This document shows, piece by piece, positions 1 through 6,642 of a DNA stretch of 9,313 bases (position 1 is the first letter of the stretch; each line of letters begins with the position of its first letter). Location: positions 1 to 9,313 of the forward strand of contig JAAFHM010000175.1 in the NCBI GenBank assembly GCA_013298375.1, given 5' to 3'. The stretch is from Ignavibacteria bacterium. GTDB lineage: Bacteria > Bacteroidota > Ignavibacteria > Kapaibacteriales > UBA4661. Both the position numbers and the translations under genes were made by a program. A model generated the notes under the pieces. It saw nothing but the letters and a program-made list of their open reading frames with translations. It was not told the DNA's origin and did no database searches.

Positions 1-2
1 TT

Positions 3-803
3 GCGATGCTACGCGGCGACGCACCCGGCACAAGTCTTGACCGCATGAATGGTGCGGCACTGGCTGAAGTGCGCAACCCTGATATGGTACGCAATCCCGA
101 TATTCTCGGCAACGATATTCGCCCGAATGGTCCGTACAATAGCGCGTTTAACGTCTCGCCCGTCGGGATGTTGGATGAAGACGCGCTGGAAAATATGCAG
201 GGCGTAACCTCCATCGAAGAGGGCTTGAAAAACCCTGATGCCGTCGTGAAGTTGGATTTGCAAAATAATGGTATGAAGCGCATTCCGCCGGAAATCGGTC
301 GTTTTCGCAACCTGCAATATCTCAACGTCAGTCGTAATCAGCTTTCCGAGCTTCCCCGTGAAATCGGCAACCTCACCAGATTGCAAGTGCTGAACGCAAG
401 CGGCAATCAAATTGATATTCTGCCGCCTGAACTGAGCCGCTTGCAAAGCCTTAAGCAGCTCAATCTTGCGACGAATTTGCTAAAAAAATTACCGCCCGAA
501 ATCGGTAAACTGACCAAATTAGAGTTCTTGGATGCTAGCGAAAACCGCTTGGCACAGGTTCCTGCTGCACTTGGTCTGGCAACAAACCTCCGCACCGTCT
601 ATTTGCGAACAAATTCTTTAGCAAATCTTCCGCTCGAAATCGGCAAACTCAAGCGTTTGCGCGACTTGGACATTGATGATAATTTCTTCAGCGACGACGA
701 ACTCAATAATGTCTTTAGCATTCTGCCCGATACCAATGTGATTTCGCAAACGCAACAAGGCGCTCAAACGGGCGGCGAGCAGCCTGCGGAAGAACAGCAG
801 TAA
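3..803 (+). CDS. Leucine-rich-repeat protein, 5'-partial
   Basis: The reading frame is open to the left edge, and the first ATG (position 6) has no visible ribosome site or signal peptide, so the true start is probably upstream. Counting from that ATG (265 residues), residues 1-65 are non-repetitive. A lead-in (VTSIEEGLKNPDAVVKLDL) typical of bacterial LRR proteins follows. Residues about 80-240 form seven tandem 23-residue leucine-rich repeats of the form LxxLxLxxNxLxxLPxEIGxLxx, for example LQYLNVSRNQLSELPREIG. The last repeat is degenerate. The tail (about 245-265) is Gln/Glu/Gly-rich and probably disordered. LRR arrays form curved solenoids that bind other proteins; the partner here is unknown. 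No enzymatic domain is visible. The LRR identification is firm. Location (periplasm, surface or cytoplasm) cannot be judged because the N-terminus is missing. Confidence 0.9.
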   Translation, partial: AMLRGDAPGTSLDRMNGAALAEVRNPDMVRNPDILGNDIRPNGPYNSAFNVSPVGMLDEDALENMQGVTSIEEGLKNPDAVVKLDLQNNGMKRIPPEIGRFRNLQYLNVSRNQLSELPREIGNLTRLQVLNASGNQIDILPPELSRLQSLKQLNLATNLLKKLPPEIGKLTKLEFLDASENRLAQVPAALGLATNLRTVYLRTNSLANLPLEIGKLKRLRDLDIDDNFFSDDELNNVFSILPDTNVISQTQQGAQTGGEQPAEEQQ

Positions 804-832
804 TTGGGAAGGCACTACAAGGACAATGTCGT

Positions 833-940
833 ATTTGCCCCCTTGATAAAGGGAACGGGGGATTAAACGGTTGAATGCCGTTCCAAATCACTCGTTGTAC
901 GCAGAAAATCCCCCGTTCCCCCTTTGTCAAGGGGGCGAAT
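833..940. repeat. MITE-like element with nested inverted repeats
   Basis: Two arms, 833-864 and 907-940, are reverse complements over about 32 nt, with two mismatches and a 2-nt gap. They enclose a 42-nt centre. Each arm also contains its own small palindrome: CCCTT-gata-AAGGG at 840-853 in the left arm and CCCCCTT-tgtc-AAGGGGG at 918-935 in the right. The centre holds a further short dyad, AACGG (866-870) and CCGTT (878-882). This nested layout, with no reading frame and an intergenic position, resembles small non-autonomous mobile repeats found in many copies in bacterial genomes. No convincing target-site duplication is visible. The transcript would fold strongly and could also shape the 3' end of the LRR mRNA, but no T-tract follows, so it is not a standard terminator. 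Confidence 0.6.
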
Positions 941-972
941 GAGTGAAACTACCATGAAACCTGAAGAGTTAG

Positions 973-988
973 TATCAATGGTTTGATA
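973..988. promoter_or_regulatory. Operator-like dyad TATCAA-N4-TTGATA
   Basis: This is a perfect 6-bp inverted repeat with a 4-bp spacer (tggt), centred about 98 bp upstream of the start of the gene at 1079. The size and spacing suit a dimeric regulator. A 16-bp dyad can arise by chance, and the regulator is unknown. Confidence 0.25.
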
Positions 989-1066
989 ACGTCTGGTATC
1001 CAGCACGTATCCAAGCAATCATGTATCGCAAAAAAGCCCTATAACTACTTATCAAATAATCACCTC

Positions 1067-1070
1067 GGAG
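1067..1070 (+). promoter_or_regulatory. Ribosome binding site GGAG
   Basis: GGAG lies 8 nt before the ATG at 1079. It favours that codon over the in-frame TTG at 983, which would add 32 residues in front of a clean signal peptide. Confidence 0.75.
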
Positions 1071-1078
1071 ACGCAGGT

Positions 1079-2701
1079 ATGAAACGTTCAGTCTTCTTCT
1101 GTGTGGCGCTGCTCTGCCTTGCGTCATACACAGCGTGGAGTCAAGCACAGCGCCGTCCCCCCACAGGCAACCGTGGAGCAACGACGAGCAGAGCGCCCGC
1201 CGCTAATAATCGGTCAACGGCAGCACGTCCGGCGGCGGCAAATACAGCACAACCAGCCGTTGCAAACGACCCGCCACAAGGCACAACGCGGGTAAATCCC
1301 GCACAAACCCGCCCAGCAACTGCCGCCCGTCCGGGTGCGCCCAGAACAGGTGGGGCTGCAAGGCCCGTTGCACAGCCCGTTATACCGCGCCCTGTTGTGG
1401 CGCGACCAACGCAGCCGCCGATAGATTACTGCACCTTGTGTGTTAGTACGTTGGCAACCATTGAGCATCCGCTCCAAGTGGGGTCGCTGGCTCGCCATGC
1501 AGCACTTGGTGGGGGCGGTTTTGGCATGGGCGGCGATATTCGCACCTACGCAGCAAATCCGTTTATTGTCGATTCGTACTCGCTGACAGTGAATCCGGCA
1601 TACGCAGACCGTTTTCGCAATAGTATTTTCGTTAATGCAGGGTCGGTCGCGGGTGCAAATTCGCAACCCCTGAGCAATTTTGGCGGTCCGTTTATTGGAG
1701 CGATTTTCGACATCAGCCCTCGCGTAACCGTGGGCGGTATGGTTTCGTTTGAGTCGTTCCCAGGTGTTACGGCGGTTAATACTGATATTGCCAATATTAT
1801 CGCTTTGAATAGCATTTTGGGCTTGGCACAGCAGTATCCGGGAGGTATTGCACCACTTCCGGGATTGACCCAACTCCGCGCCCGCAATAATGGTCAGGTA
1901 CAGGTCACATACAATACTGGTGACGGCAAAGGTGGTGTGGTCATGGGGGCAGGTGTTTCGTTTACGACGACATCGCTTGCACCCTTAGCAAATCAGCCGC
2001 GCTCACAACCAGCCTCGAATATTACGCAGGTTGGCTTTAATGCGGGCATTTTGGTAACAACCAATACGCAGTCCATGTTGGATTTGTCGGGAACGATATT
2101 GCTCCCGCGCATTACGCTTCCCCAGCCTAATTCGACAACCAATACGTTTAATTACGGCGTGACCGTGATTGCCCTGAATGCACGCTATATTTCGCGTCTC
2201 TCGAAGCAGTTTACGCTTATTCCGATGGCAAACTTGTATAGCCTACAAAGCGGTTCGCCGTATTTTGGGAATATTACGAGTATTGATGCTGGTTTGGGCT
2301 TTAATTATGCTGTCGGACCACTCTTTTTCGTGGGTGGTTTGAGTTTGTCGAGCAATAGCGGCGGAAATCCTGCAAGTCAGGCAATTCCGGGCGCTACATC
2401 AACATCAACGGAGCTTATTTTGCCGCGCTGGAATATTGGCGTGGAATACAGCATCATCGAATGGCTGCGCATACGCGCTGGATATGCTGGATACAGTTCT
2501 TCGGCACGAAGCGGAGACGTTGTTGTGCCGTCATACTTCGGTTACGCGCTTTCGGAAGGTGTTTCGCTTGGCTTCGGGCTGGTGTTTGGTAATTTCACGT
2601 TGGATATTACCACCGACACACGCATTATTCGCCAAGGCTTAGGAAACATCGGAAGTGGACAGCCCACGTTTGGTTTTGTTTCGGCAAATTTCCGCTTTTA
2701 A
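1079..2701 (+). CDS. Secreted Pro/Ala-rich protein with outer-membrane beta-barrel-like domain
   Basis: The product has 540 residues. Residues 1-23 are a Sec signal peptide (MKRS, hydrophobic core, cleavage likely after SQA). Residues about 24-115 are a low-complexity, positively charged Pro/Ala/Thr/Arg/Asn segment, probably an extended periplasmic linker or peptidoglycan-proximal region. A C-x-x-C pair follows at Cys118 and Cys121 and contains the only cysteines of the mature protein. From about 125 to the end, alternating Gly/aromatic/hydrophobic strands (for example GGMVSFESF, FNAGILVTT, LGFNYAVGPLFFVGG) and a terminal Phe (VSANFRF) are typical of outer-membrane barrels recognised by the BAM machinery. 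Overall style recalls OmpP1/FadL- or PorV-like barrels, but I cannot assign a family, so transport or T9SS accessory roles are unproven. The gene is flanked by 275-bp and 189-bp gaps and seems to be its own unit. Signal peptide and envelope location are confident; barrel is likely; function unknown. Confidence 0.85.
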   Translation: MKRSVFFCVALLCLASYTAWSQAQRRPPTGNRGATTSRAPAANNRSTAARPAAANTAQPAVANDPPQGTTRVNPAQTRPATAARPGAPRTGGAARPVAQPVIPRPVVARPTQPPIDYCTLCVSTLATIEHPLQVGSLARHAALGGGGFGMGGDIRTYAANPFIVDSYSLTVNPAYADRFRNSIFVNAGSVAGANSQPLSNFGGPFIGAIFDISPRVTVGGMVSFESFPGVTAVNTDIANIIALNSILGLAQQYPGGIAPLPGLTQLRARNNGQVQVTYNTGDGKGGVVMGAGVSFTTTSLAPLANQPRSQPASNITQVGFNAGILVTTNTQSMLDLSGTILLPRITLPQPNSTTNTFNYGVTVIALNARYISRLSKQFTLIPMANLYSLQSGSPYFGNITSIDAGLGFNYAVGPLFFVGGLSLSSNSGGNPASQAIPGATSTSTELILPRWNIGVEYSIIEWLRIRAGYAGYSSSARSGDVVVPSYFGYALSEGVSLGFGLVFGNFTLDITTDTRIIRQGLGNIGSGQPTFGFVSANFRF

Positions 2702-2767
2702 TGGCGATAAAATAAAAATGGTGTTATTGCACAATACTGTGAACAACACGTGATACATCAATGTGGC

Positions 2768-2807
2768 AAAGGAATGTCGTAAACGCTTGTGTTCACGGCA
2801 TTCCTTT
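2768..2807. other. Strong 17-bp stem-loop
   Basis: Arms 2768-2784 and 2791-2807 pair at 16 of 17 positions (one G-T wobble, one A-C mismatch) around the 6-nt loop gcttgt. The stem begins AAA and ends TTT, as in bidirectional terminators, but the downstream side reads CCGCCG rather than a T-run. It lies 66 nt after the barrel gene and 83 nt before the next start. It may be a 3'-end or processing hairpin of the upstream mRNA, a weak terminator, or a structured leader. Confidence 0.5.
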
Positions 2808-2877
2808 CCGCCGTTCTGCTGATGTTGGTATTGGTAAGCGGCAGACAACGACGAACAATTTCGTTATTCAATTTTTC

Positions 2878-2882
2878 AAGGA
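2878..2882 (+). promoter_or_regulatory. Ribosome binding site AAGGA
   Basis: AAGGA lies 8 nt before the ATG at 2891 and decides that start. The in-frame GTG at 2789 sits in and beside the loop of the 2768-2807 hairpin and has no well-spaced site. The later ATG at 3014 has none either. Confidence 0.65.
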
Positions 2883-2890
2883 ATACTGCT

Positions 2891-5800
2891 ATGCGATGGA
2901 ACGTAAGCTCCCACGCCCCTTTGAACCAGATTCAATCTCATCATCGCGCCTCCGAACAGGCAGACCGTCGCAATACACAAGACTATGCGCAGCTTGTCAA
3001 AACAGCCTTGCTCATGGCGTTTTTGTGGATTGTGTTGATGTTTTTTGCCCTTGGTCGGCTTTCTGCACAACAATTATCCATCGGGCAGCTTGCCGACCAA
3101 ACAACACCCGCTAATACGCCGCTTTCGGTACAGTTAATCCTTACCGATGCCAACCCTAATATGGTGACGGTGTTGGGACTGTCCGACAATCAAACGCTTA
3201 TTTCCGATAACAATATCGTTATTGCTCAAGGTGGAACGCAACGGCAAATGACGATTACGCCGACGACGGGACAGAGCGGCACGACGTTCATTACCGTTGT
3301 TGCCACTAATGTTCTTGGGCAGAATACGACGATGAGTTTTCGTATTACCGTTGGCGGGGTGAATTTTGCACCCGTTATCAGCCCGCTTTCTCCTGCTTCG
3401 ACTCCGTCGGGCGTAGCGATTGCGATACCCTTCACGATTACCGATGCCAGCCCGGGAACGGTTAGTGTTGTCGCGGCTGCCGATAATCCCTTGCTGGTGC
3501 CGAATAGCGGCATAAGCATTACAGGATTTGGCGCATCGCGCGTTTTAACAATAACGCCAAGTTCCACGCTTCTCGGTAATACCGTTATTACGCTTGTTGC
3601 CGCGAATCAGAGCGGTTTTACGGCGCGTGCGTCGTTTACCTTGACCGTGACTCAGCCTCCTTCGGCTCAAGCGCCAACGATTACGGCAATCTCTGACCAG
3701 ACAACCGCTATCGGCGTACCTGTTTCCGCGTTCTTTAATGTTTTCGACCAAAGTGGTTCCCAGAACGTCAATGTTTTTCCTAGCTCAACTAACCTCAGTC
3801 TTTTGCCGACGGCGAATATTGTGATTACCGGTACGCAGTCCTCGCGTCAGGTGACATTGACTCCTCTGCCCAACGTTAGAGGGCGAGCAACGGTGGTGCT
3901 GAGGGCATTGAACCCGTCGGCACTGAGCGCAACATCAATCTTTACGTTGTATGTCGCCTCGCCGAATGATGCACCCGTTATCGAAGGGCTGCGCGATACG
4001 GTGCTGCCGCAAAATACGACCGTCACCATTCCCTTTAAGGTTTTCGACGCAAACCCCAACACGGTTTTTATTACACCGACTTCCGCAACGCCTGATATTG
4101 TGCCGAATCCGAATGTGATTATTAGTGGAACAGGCATTAACAGGACACTGACCTTCACCCCCGTACAAAATCGCTCCGGCGAGGTGATTATCAATATCGG
4201 GGTGAGAAATCAAAACAGCGTTGTGACCTTTGCCGTCTTGCGAGCAACCTTGATTGCGCCGCCGCGAGTCGGGCAGATTCCAGCGCTTTCGACTCCCGTC
4301 AATACGCCTGTCAGACCGTCATTTACGCTGGAAGATGCGAATACGTCCGCATTAACATTTAATTTTTCCTCTTCCAATCCGACCCTTATTCCGACGAGTA
4401 ATATCAGCGTTGGCGCACAAGGGCTGCAAGGGCGCACGTTGACGATTACGCCAGCACCAAATCAACTCGGCACGGCAACAATTACAATGACCGTGACGAA
4501 CCAATTCGGGCTGGCGACGACGATAAATTTCCCCGTAACGGTGTTCCAAAATCAAACACCGCCGAGCATTGGGAATATTGCTGGCGTAGCAACAGCACGG
4601 AATGTGCCTGTTTCCACGATGTTTACGGTGAATGATGCCGATATTACCAGCCTTCGTTTTTCTGTTACTTCCTCGAACCCGGCGCTGTTTCCGGTGAATA
4701 ATGTGATTGTGAGCGGCTCCGGTACGACGCGCATTATCACGCTGACACCCGCACCAAATCAGATTGGAAGTTCGCTTATCACGCTGACGGTGACAAATTC
4801 GTTTGGGCTTACGGCTTCGACGAGTTTTCTGGCGAGTGTGATTCCGCCGCCTGCGCCGCCTACACTCAGGGCGATTGTGAATTTGACAACGTATCGGAAC
4901 ACGCCTATTTCCATGCAGTTTGTGGCAAGCGATGAAAACCTCGCCTCGCTGGCTCTCTCGGCGGCATCGGGGAATCAAACGCTGTTTCCGAATAGCAATC
5001 TGTTCCTCTCCGGTTCGGGCGGTTTGCGGACAATTACGATGACACCAGCATTTAACCAGCTTGGCGTGGCAACAATCACGATTACGGGCGTAAATCAGCA
5101 AGGGCAAGTCGCAACGCTGGATTTCACCGTTACGGTGCTGCCACTGCTCTTGCCGCCGACTATTGCACCAATTGGAAATATCACGATTGGGCAAAACCAA
5201 GTGGCAACGCGGCAGATCGCTGTCAACGACCCACTTGATGTGAACACGCTGCGTTTTGCCTTTGAATCCACCAATCCGACATTACAGCCCACAAGCCGCT
5301 TGCAGGTTAGTGGCGGAGGCACTTCGCGGACGTTGACGGTAACGCCCGCCACCGACCAGGCAGGAACGAGTGACATTACCTTGACGGTGACAAATTCACA
5401 GAATTTGAGCGCCAATACCAGTTTTCGTTTGACCGTCATTCCGCCGCCAACGGCTTCGGGCTTTAGTCCGCCGAGCCTTGTGACCAACCCGACAAAAACA
5501 ACGTCCTCGGACATTACCGTTACCGATGGAAGTGGCTTTCCGTTGACATTTTCCATTCAAAGTTCCAACGAAAACCTTGTTCCTGTGGGCAATGTGCGCG
5601 TCGAAGACCTTGGTGGAAATCGATATCGCATCTTTGCTACGCCTATCGAAGGGCGGACAGGACGTGCGCGAATCACGGTCACGATAACCAATGGCTTTGC
5701 CTCGACCGTGCGCGTGTTGGATGTGGAAGTGGTCGAACCGCCGCCACCGCCAGTGGTGGTGATTCCGACGATTCCATTTTTGATTTCGCCGCCGAATGGC

Positions 5801-6403
5801 ACGACGGGCTTGCAGCCGAATCGTATTCAGTTTGTGTGGTCGCGGGTTCCGGGAGCATTTCTCTATCAAGTGCAAATTGCCAACGATTCGCTTTTTGATT
5901 TGATTTATTTGAATAATGAGCAAATCACCGATACGACGTGGCTTGTCACGGACTTTAGCGTGGAGCGTCAGTATTTCTGGCGTGCCAGAGCGCGGTTTGG
6001 GCTGTCGAATGGTGGTTGGTCGGAGACGTGGACGTTCCGCACGGGGCGTGTACGCTTGGGCGGTGGATTTCTCACCAATTCTGAACAGAGCAACAGTGGT
6101 TTGAATCTGCTTGCACGTCAAGAAACACCGACAACAACAGGTTTGGCAAGGCTTTTGCCCAATGTTCCCAATCCATTTAGTGACGCAACACGGATTGAAT
6201 ATGAATTGGCGGAAGAAACGCCTGTGCGTTTGGAAATTACCGATGCGCTAGGGCGGCAAATTGCTGAATTGACTAATCGCGTACAGCCCAAAGGCGCTCA
6301 CAGTCTGGAGTTTCAGGCGAAAAGCCTTGCTTCGGGTGTGTATTGGTGTGTGTTGCACACGCCGCGCGAGGTGTTCCGACAAAAAATGGTGGTGCAACGG
6401 TAG
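2891..6403 (+). CDS. Giant secreted Ig-like repeat protein with T9SS type A sorting domain
   Basis: The product has 1170 residues. A long polar n-region (1-37) precedes the hydrophobic signal-peptide core; cleavage is likely after LSA at residue 59. Residues about 62-950 hold nine tandem Ig/cadherin-like beta-sandwich repeats of about 97-102 residues, with recurring signatures: an N-terminal PPxIxxI strand, xxNTPVSxxFxxxD, SSNPTLxPxSNIxxSGSG, and TLTPAPNQxGTATITxTVTN. About 957-1053 resemble a fibronectin-III module (FVWSRVPGAFLYQVQIA, YFWRARARF, WSETWTFRTG). Residues about 1088-1170 are a T9SS type A C-terminal domain (LLPNVPNPF, TRIEYEL, DALGRQIAEL, LASGVYW, final KMVVQR). The protein is therefore expected to cross the inner membrane by Sec and the outer membrane by T9SS, with the C-terminal domain removed when it is released or anchored. 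No catalytic domain is seen, so an adhesin or extracellular scaffold is the best inference. It is transcribed alone, with a terminator at 6535-6576. Confidence 0.92.
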   Translation: MRWNVSSHAPLNQIQSHHRASEQADRRNTQDYAQLVKTALLMAFLWIVLMFFALGRLSAQQLSIGQLADQTTPANTPLSVQLILTDANPNMVTVLGLSDNQTLISDNNIVIAQGGTQRQMTITPTTGQSGTTFITVVATNVLGQNTTMSFRITVGGVNFAPVISPLSPASTPSGVAIAIPFTITDASPGTVSVVAAADNPLLVPNSGISITGFGASRVLTITPSSTLLGNTVITLVAANQSGFTARASFTLTVTQPPSAQAPTITAISDQTTAIGVPVSAFFNVFDQSGSQNVNVFPSSTNLSLLPTANIVITGTQSSRQVTLTPLPNVRGRATVVLRALNPSALSATSIFTLYVASPNDAPVIEGLRDTVLPQNTTVTIPFKVFDANPNTVFITPTSATPDIVPNPNVIISGTGINRTLTFTPVQNRSGEVIINIGVRNQNSVVTFAVLRATLIAPPRVGQIPALSTPVNTPVRPSFTLEDANTSALTFNFSSSNPTLIPTSNISVGAQGLQGRTLTITPAPNQLGTATITMTVTNQFGLATTINFPVTVFQNQTPPSIGNIAGVATARNVPVSTMFTVNDADITSLRFSVTSSNPALFPVNNVIVSGSGTTRIITLTPAPNQIGSSLITLTVTNSFGLTASTSFLASVIPPPAPPTLRAIVNLTTYRNTPISMQFVASDENLASLALSAASGNQTLFPNSNLFLSGSGGLRTITMTPAFNQLGVATITITGVNQQGQVATLDFTVTVLPLLLPPTIAPIGNITIGQNQVATRQIAVNDPLDVNTLRFAFESTNPTLQPTSRLQVSGGGTSRTLTVTPATDQAGTSDITLTVTNSQNLSANTSFRLTVIPPPTASGFSPPSLVTNPTKTTSSDITVTDGSGFPLTFSIQSSNENLVPVGNVRVEDLGGNRYRIFATPIEGRTGRARITVTITNGFASTVRVLDVEVVEPPPPPVVVIPTIPFLISPPNGTTGLQPNRIQFVWSRVPGAFLYQVQIANDSLFDLIYLNNEQITDTTWLVTDFSVERQYFWRARARFGLSNGGWSETWTFRTGRVRLGGGFLTNSEQSNSGLNLLARQETPTTTGLARLLPNVPNPFSDATRIEYELAEETPVRLEITDALGRQIAELTNRVQPKGAHSLEFQAKSLASGVYWCVLHTPREVFRQKMVVQR
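3074..5740 (+). repeat. Nine tandem ~297-bp coding repeats (Ig/cadherin-like domains)
   Basis: Approximate unit starts are 3074, 3358, 3667, 3964, 4260, 4552, 4849, 5149 and 5446. The conserved TITP core recurs every 291-306 bp. The units are diverged at DNA level, but units 5 to 8 share the most uniform protein signatures (SSNPTLxP, TPAPNQxG, TVTN). Units 4 and 9 are the least canonical: unit 4 lacks the TVTN ending and unit 9 has TPIEGRTG in place of TPxxNQxG. This pattern fits old tandem duplication followed by drift, with a younger or more constrained centre. Confidence 0.85.
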
Positions 6404-6448
6404 AGCGTATTTTTTTGCCTTTCGTAATGTCGTACCTGTACCTGCACA

Positions 6449-6480
6449 CCTGCCCGACGGCGAAGAAGCCGCCGGACAGG
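6449..6480 (+). promoter_or_regulatory. Stem-loop, possible attenuator hairpin
   Basis: Arms 6449-6461 and 6468-6480 pair at 11 of 13 positions around the loop gaagaa. No T-run follows, so it is not a terminator. Part of it (6463-6475) can instead pair with 6540-6552 at 12 of 13 positions. That second pairing would break the 5' arm of the terminator at 6535-6576. The two states are mutually exclusive, as in attenuators and riboswitches. It lies between the T9SS protein and the AraC-type gene. The ligand or signal, and whether it acts at all, are unknown. Confidence 0.35.
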
Positions 6481-6534
6481 GGGACCGCTCCTCGTCTTGT
6501 GTTTATGGATGATAGTTTGTAGATAAGGTATTAC

Positions 6535-6576
6535 GCCATCCGGCAGCTTCTTAGCCCGCCCGGGTGGCTTTTTTTT
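6535..6576 (+). terminator. Intrinsic (Rho-independent) terminator
   Basis: GCCATCCGG (6535-6543) pairs with CCGGGTGGC (6560-6568): nine pairs including one G-T wobble, with a 16-nt loop. A run of eight T (6569-6576) follows directly. It lies 131 nt past the stop of the T9SS protein gene and ends 66 nt before the AraC-type start, so it probably ends the former's transcript. The long loop is slightly unusual and contains a segment complementary to the upstream hairpin. Confidence 0.75.
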
Positions 6577-6642
6577 GTGCTTTTTGAAACATTTGGTAAA
6601 TTATCGTAACAAACAGACCACGACATTCTTCAACGAAGTGCC

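Noticed and set aside
983..1078. Upstream in-frame TTG start for the barrel gene
   Set aside because: It would bury the signal peptide behind 32 polar residues and has no ribosome site; ATG 1079 has GGAG at good spacing.
2725..2736. TATTG-CA-CAATA dyad as an operator for the T9SS protein gene
   Set aside because: Only 5-bp arms, no second copy seen, and about 155 bp from the start; easily chance.
4352..5200. Long minus-strand open frame (282 codons) opposite the repeat protein, plus others such as 5396-6121 and 1214-1873
   Set aside because: The products are Arg/Cys/His-rich with no family resemblance. They lie opposite strongly supported + strand genes and reflect codon bias in the repetitive coding DNA.
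6505..6522. Five-codon leader peptide (M-D-D-S-L) inside the possible attenuator
   Set aside because: No ribosome site and no run of regulatory codons; such tiny frames are expected by chance.
6584..6612. TTGAAA ... TAACAA as a promoter for the AraC-type gene
   Set aside because: Spacing is right (17 bp) but the -10 matches the consensus at only about three positions, too weak to annotate.
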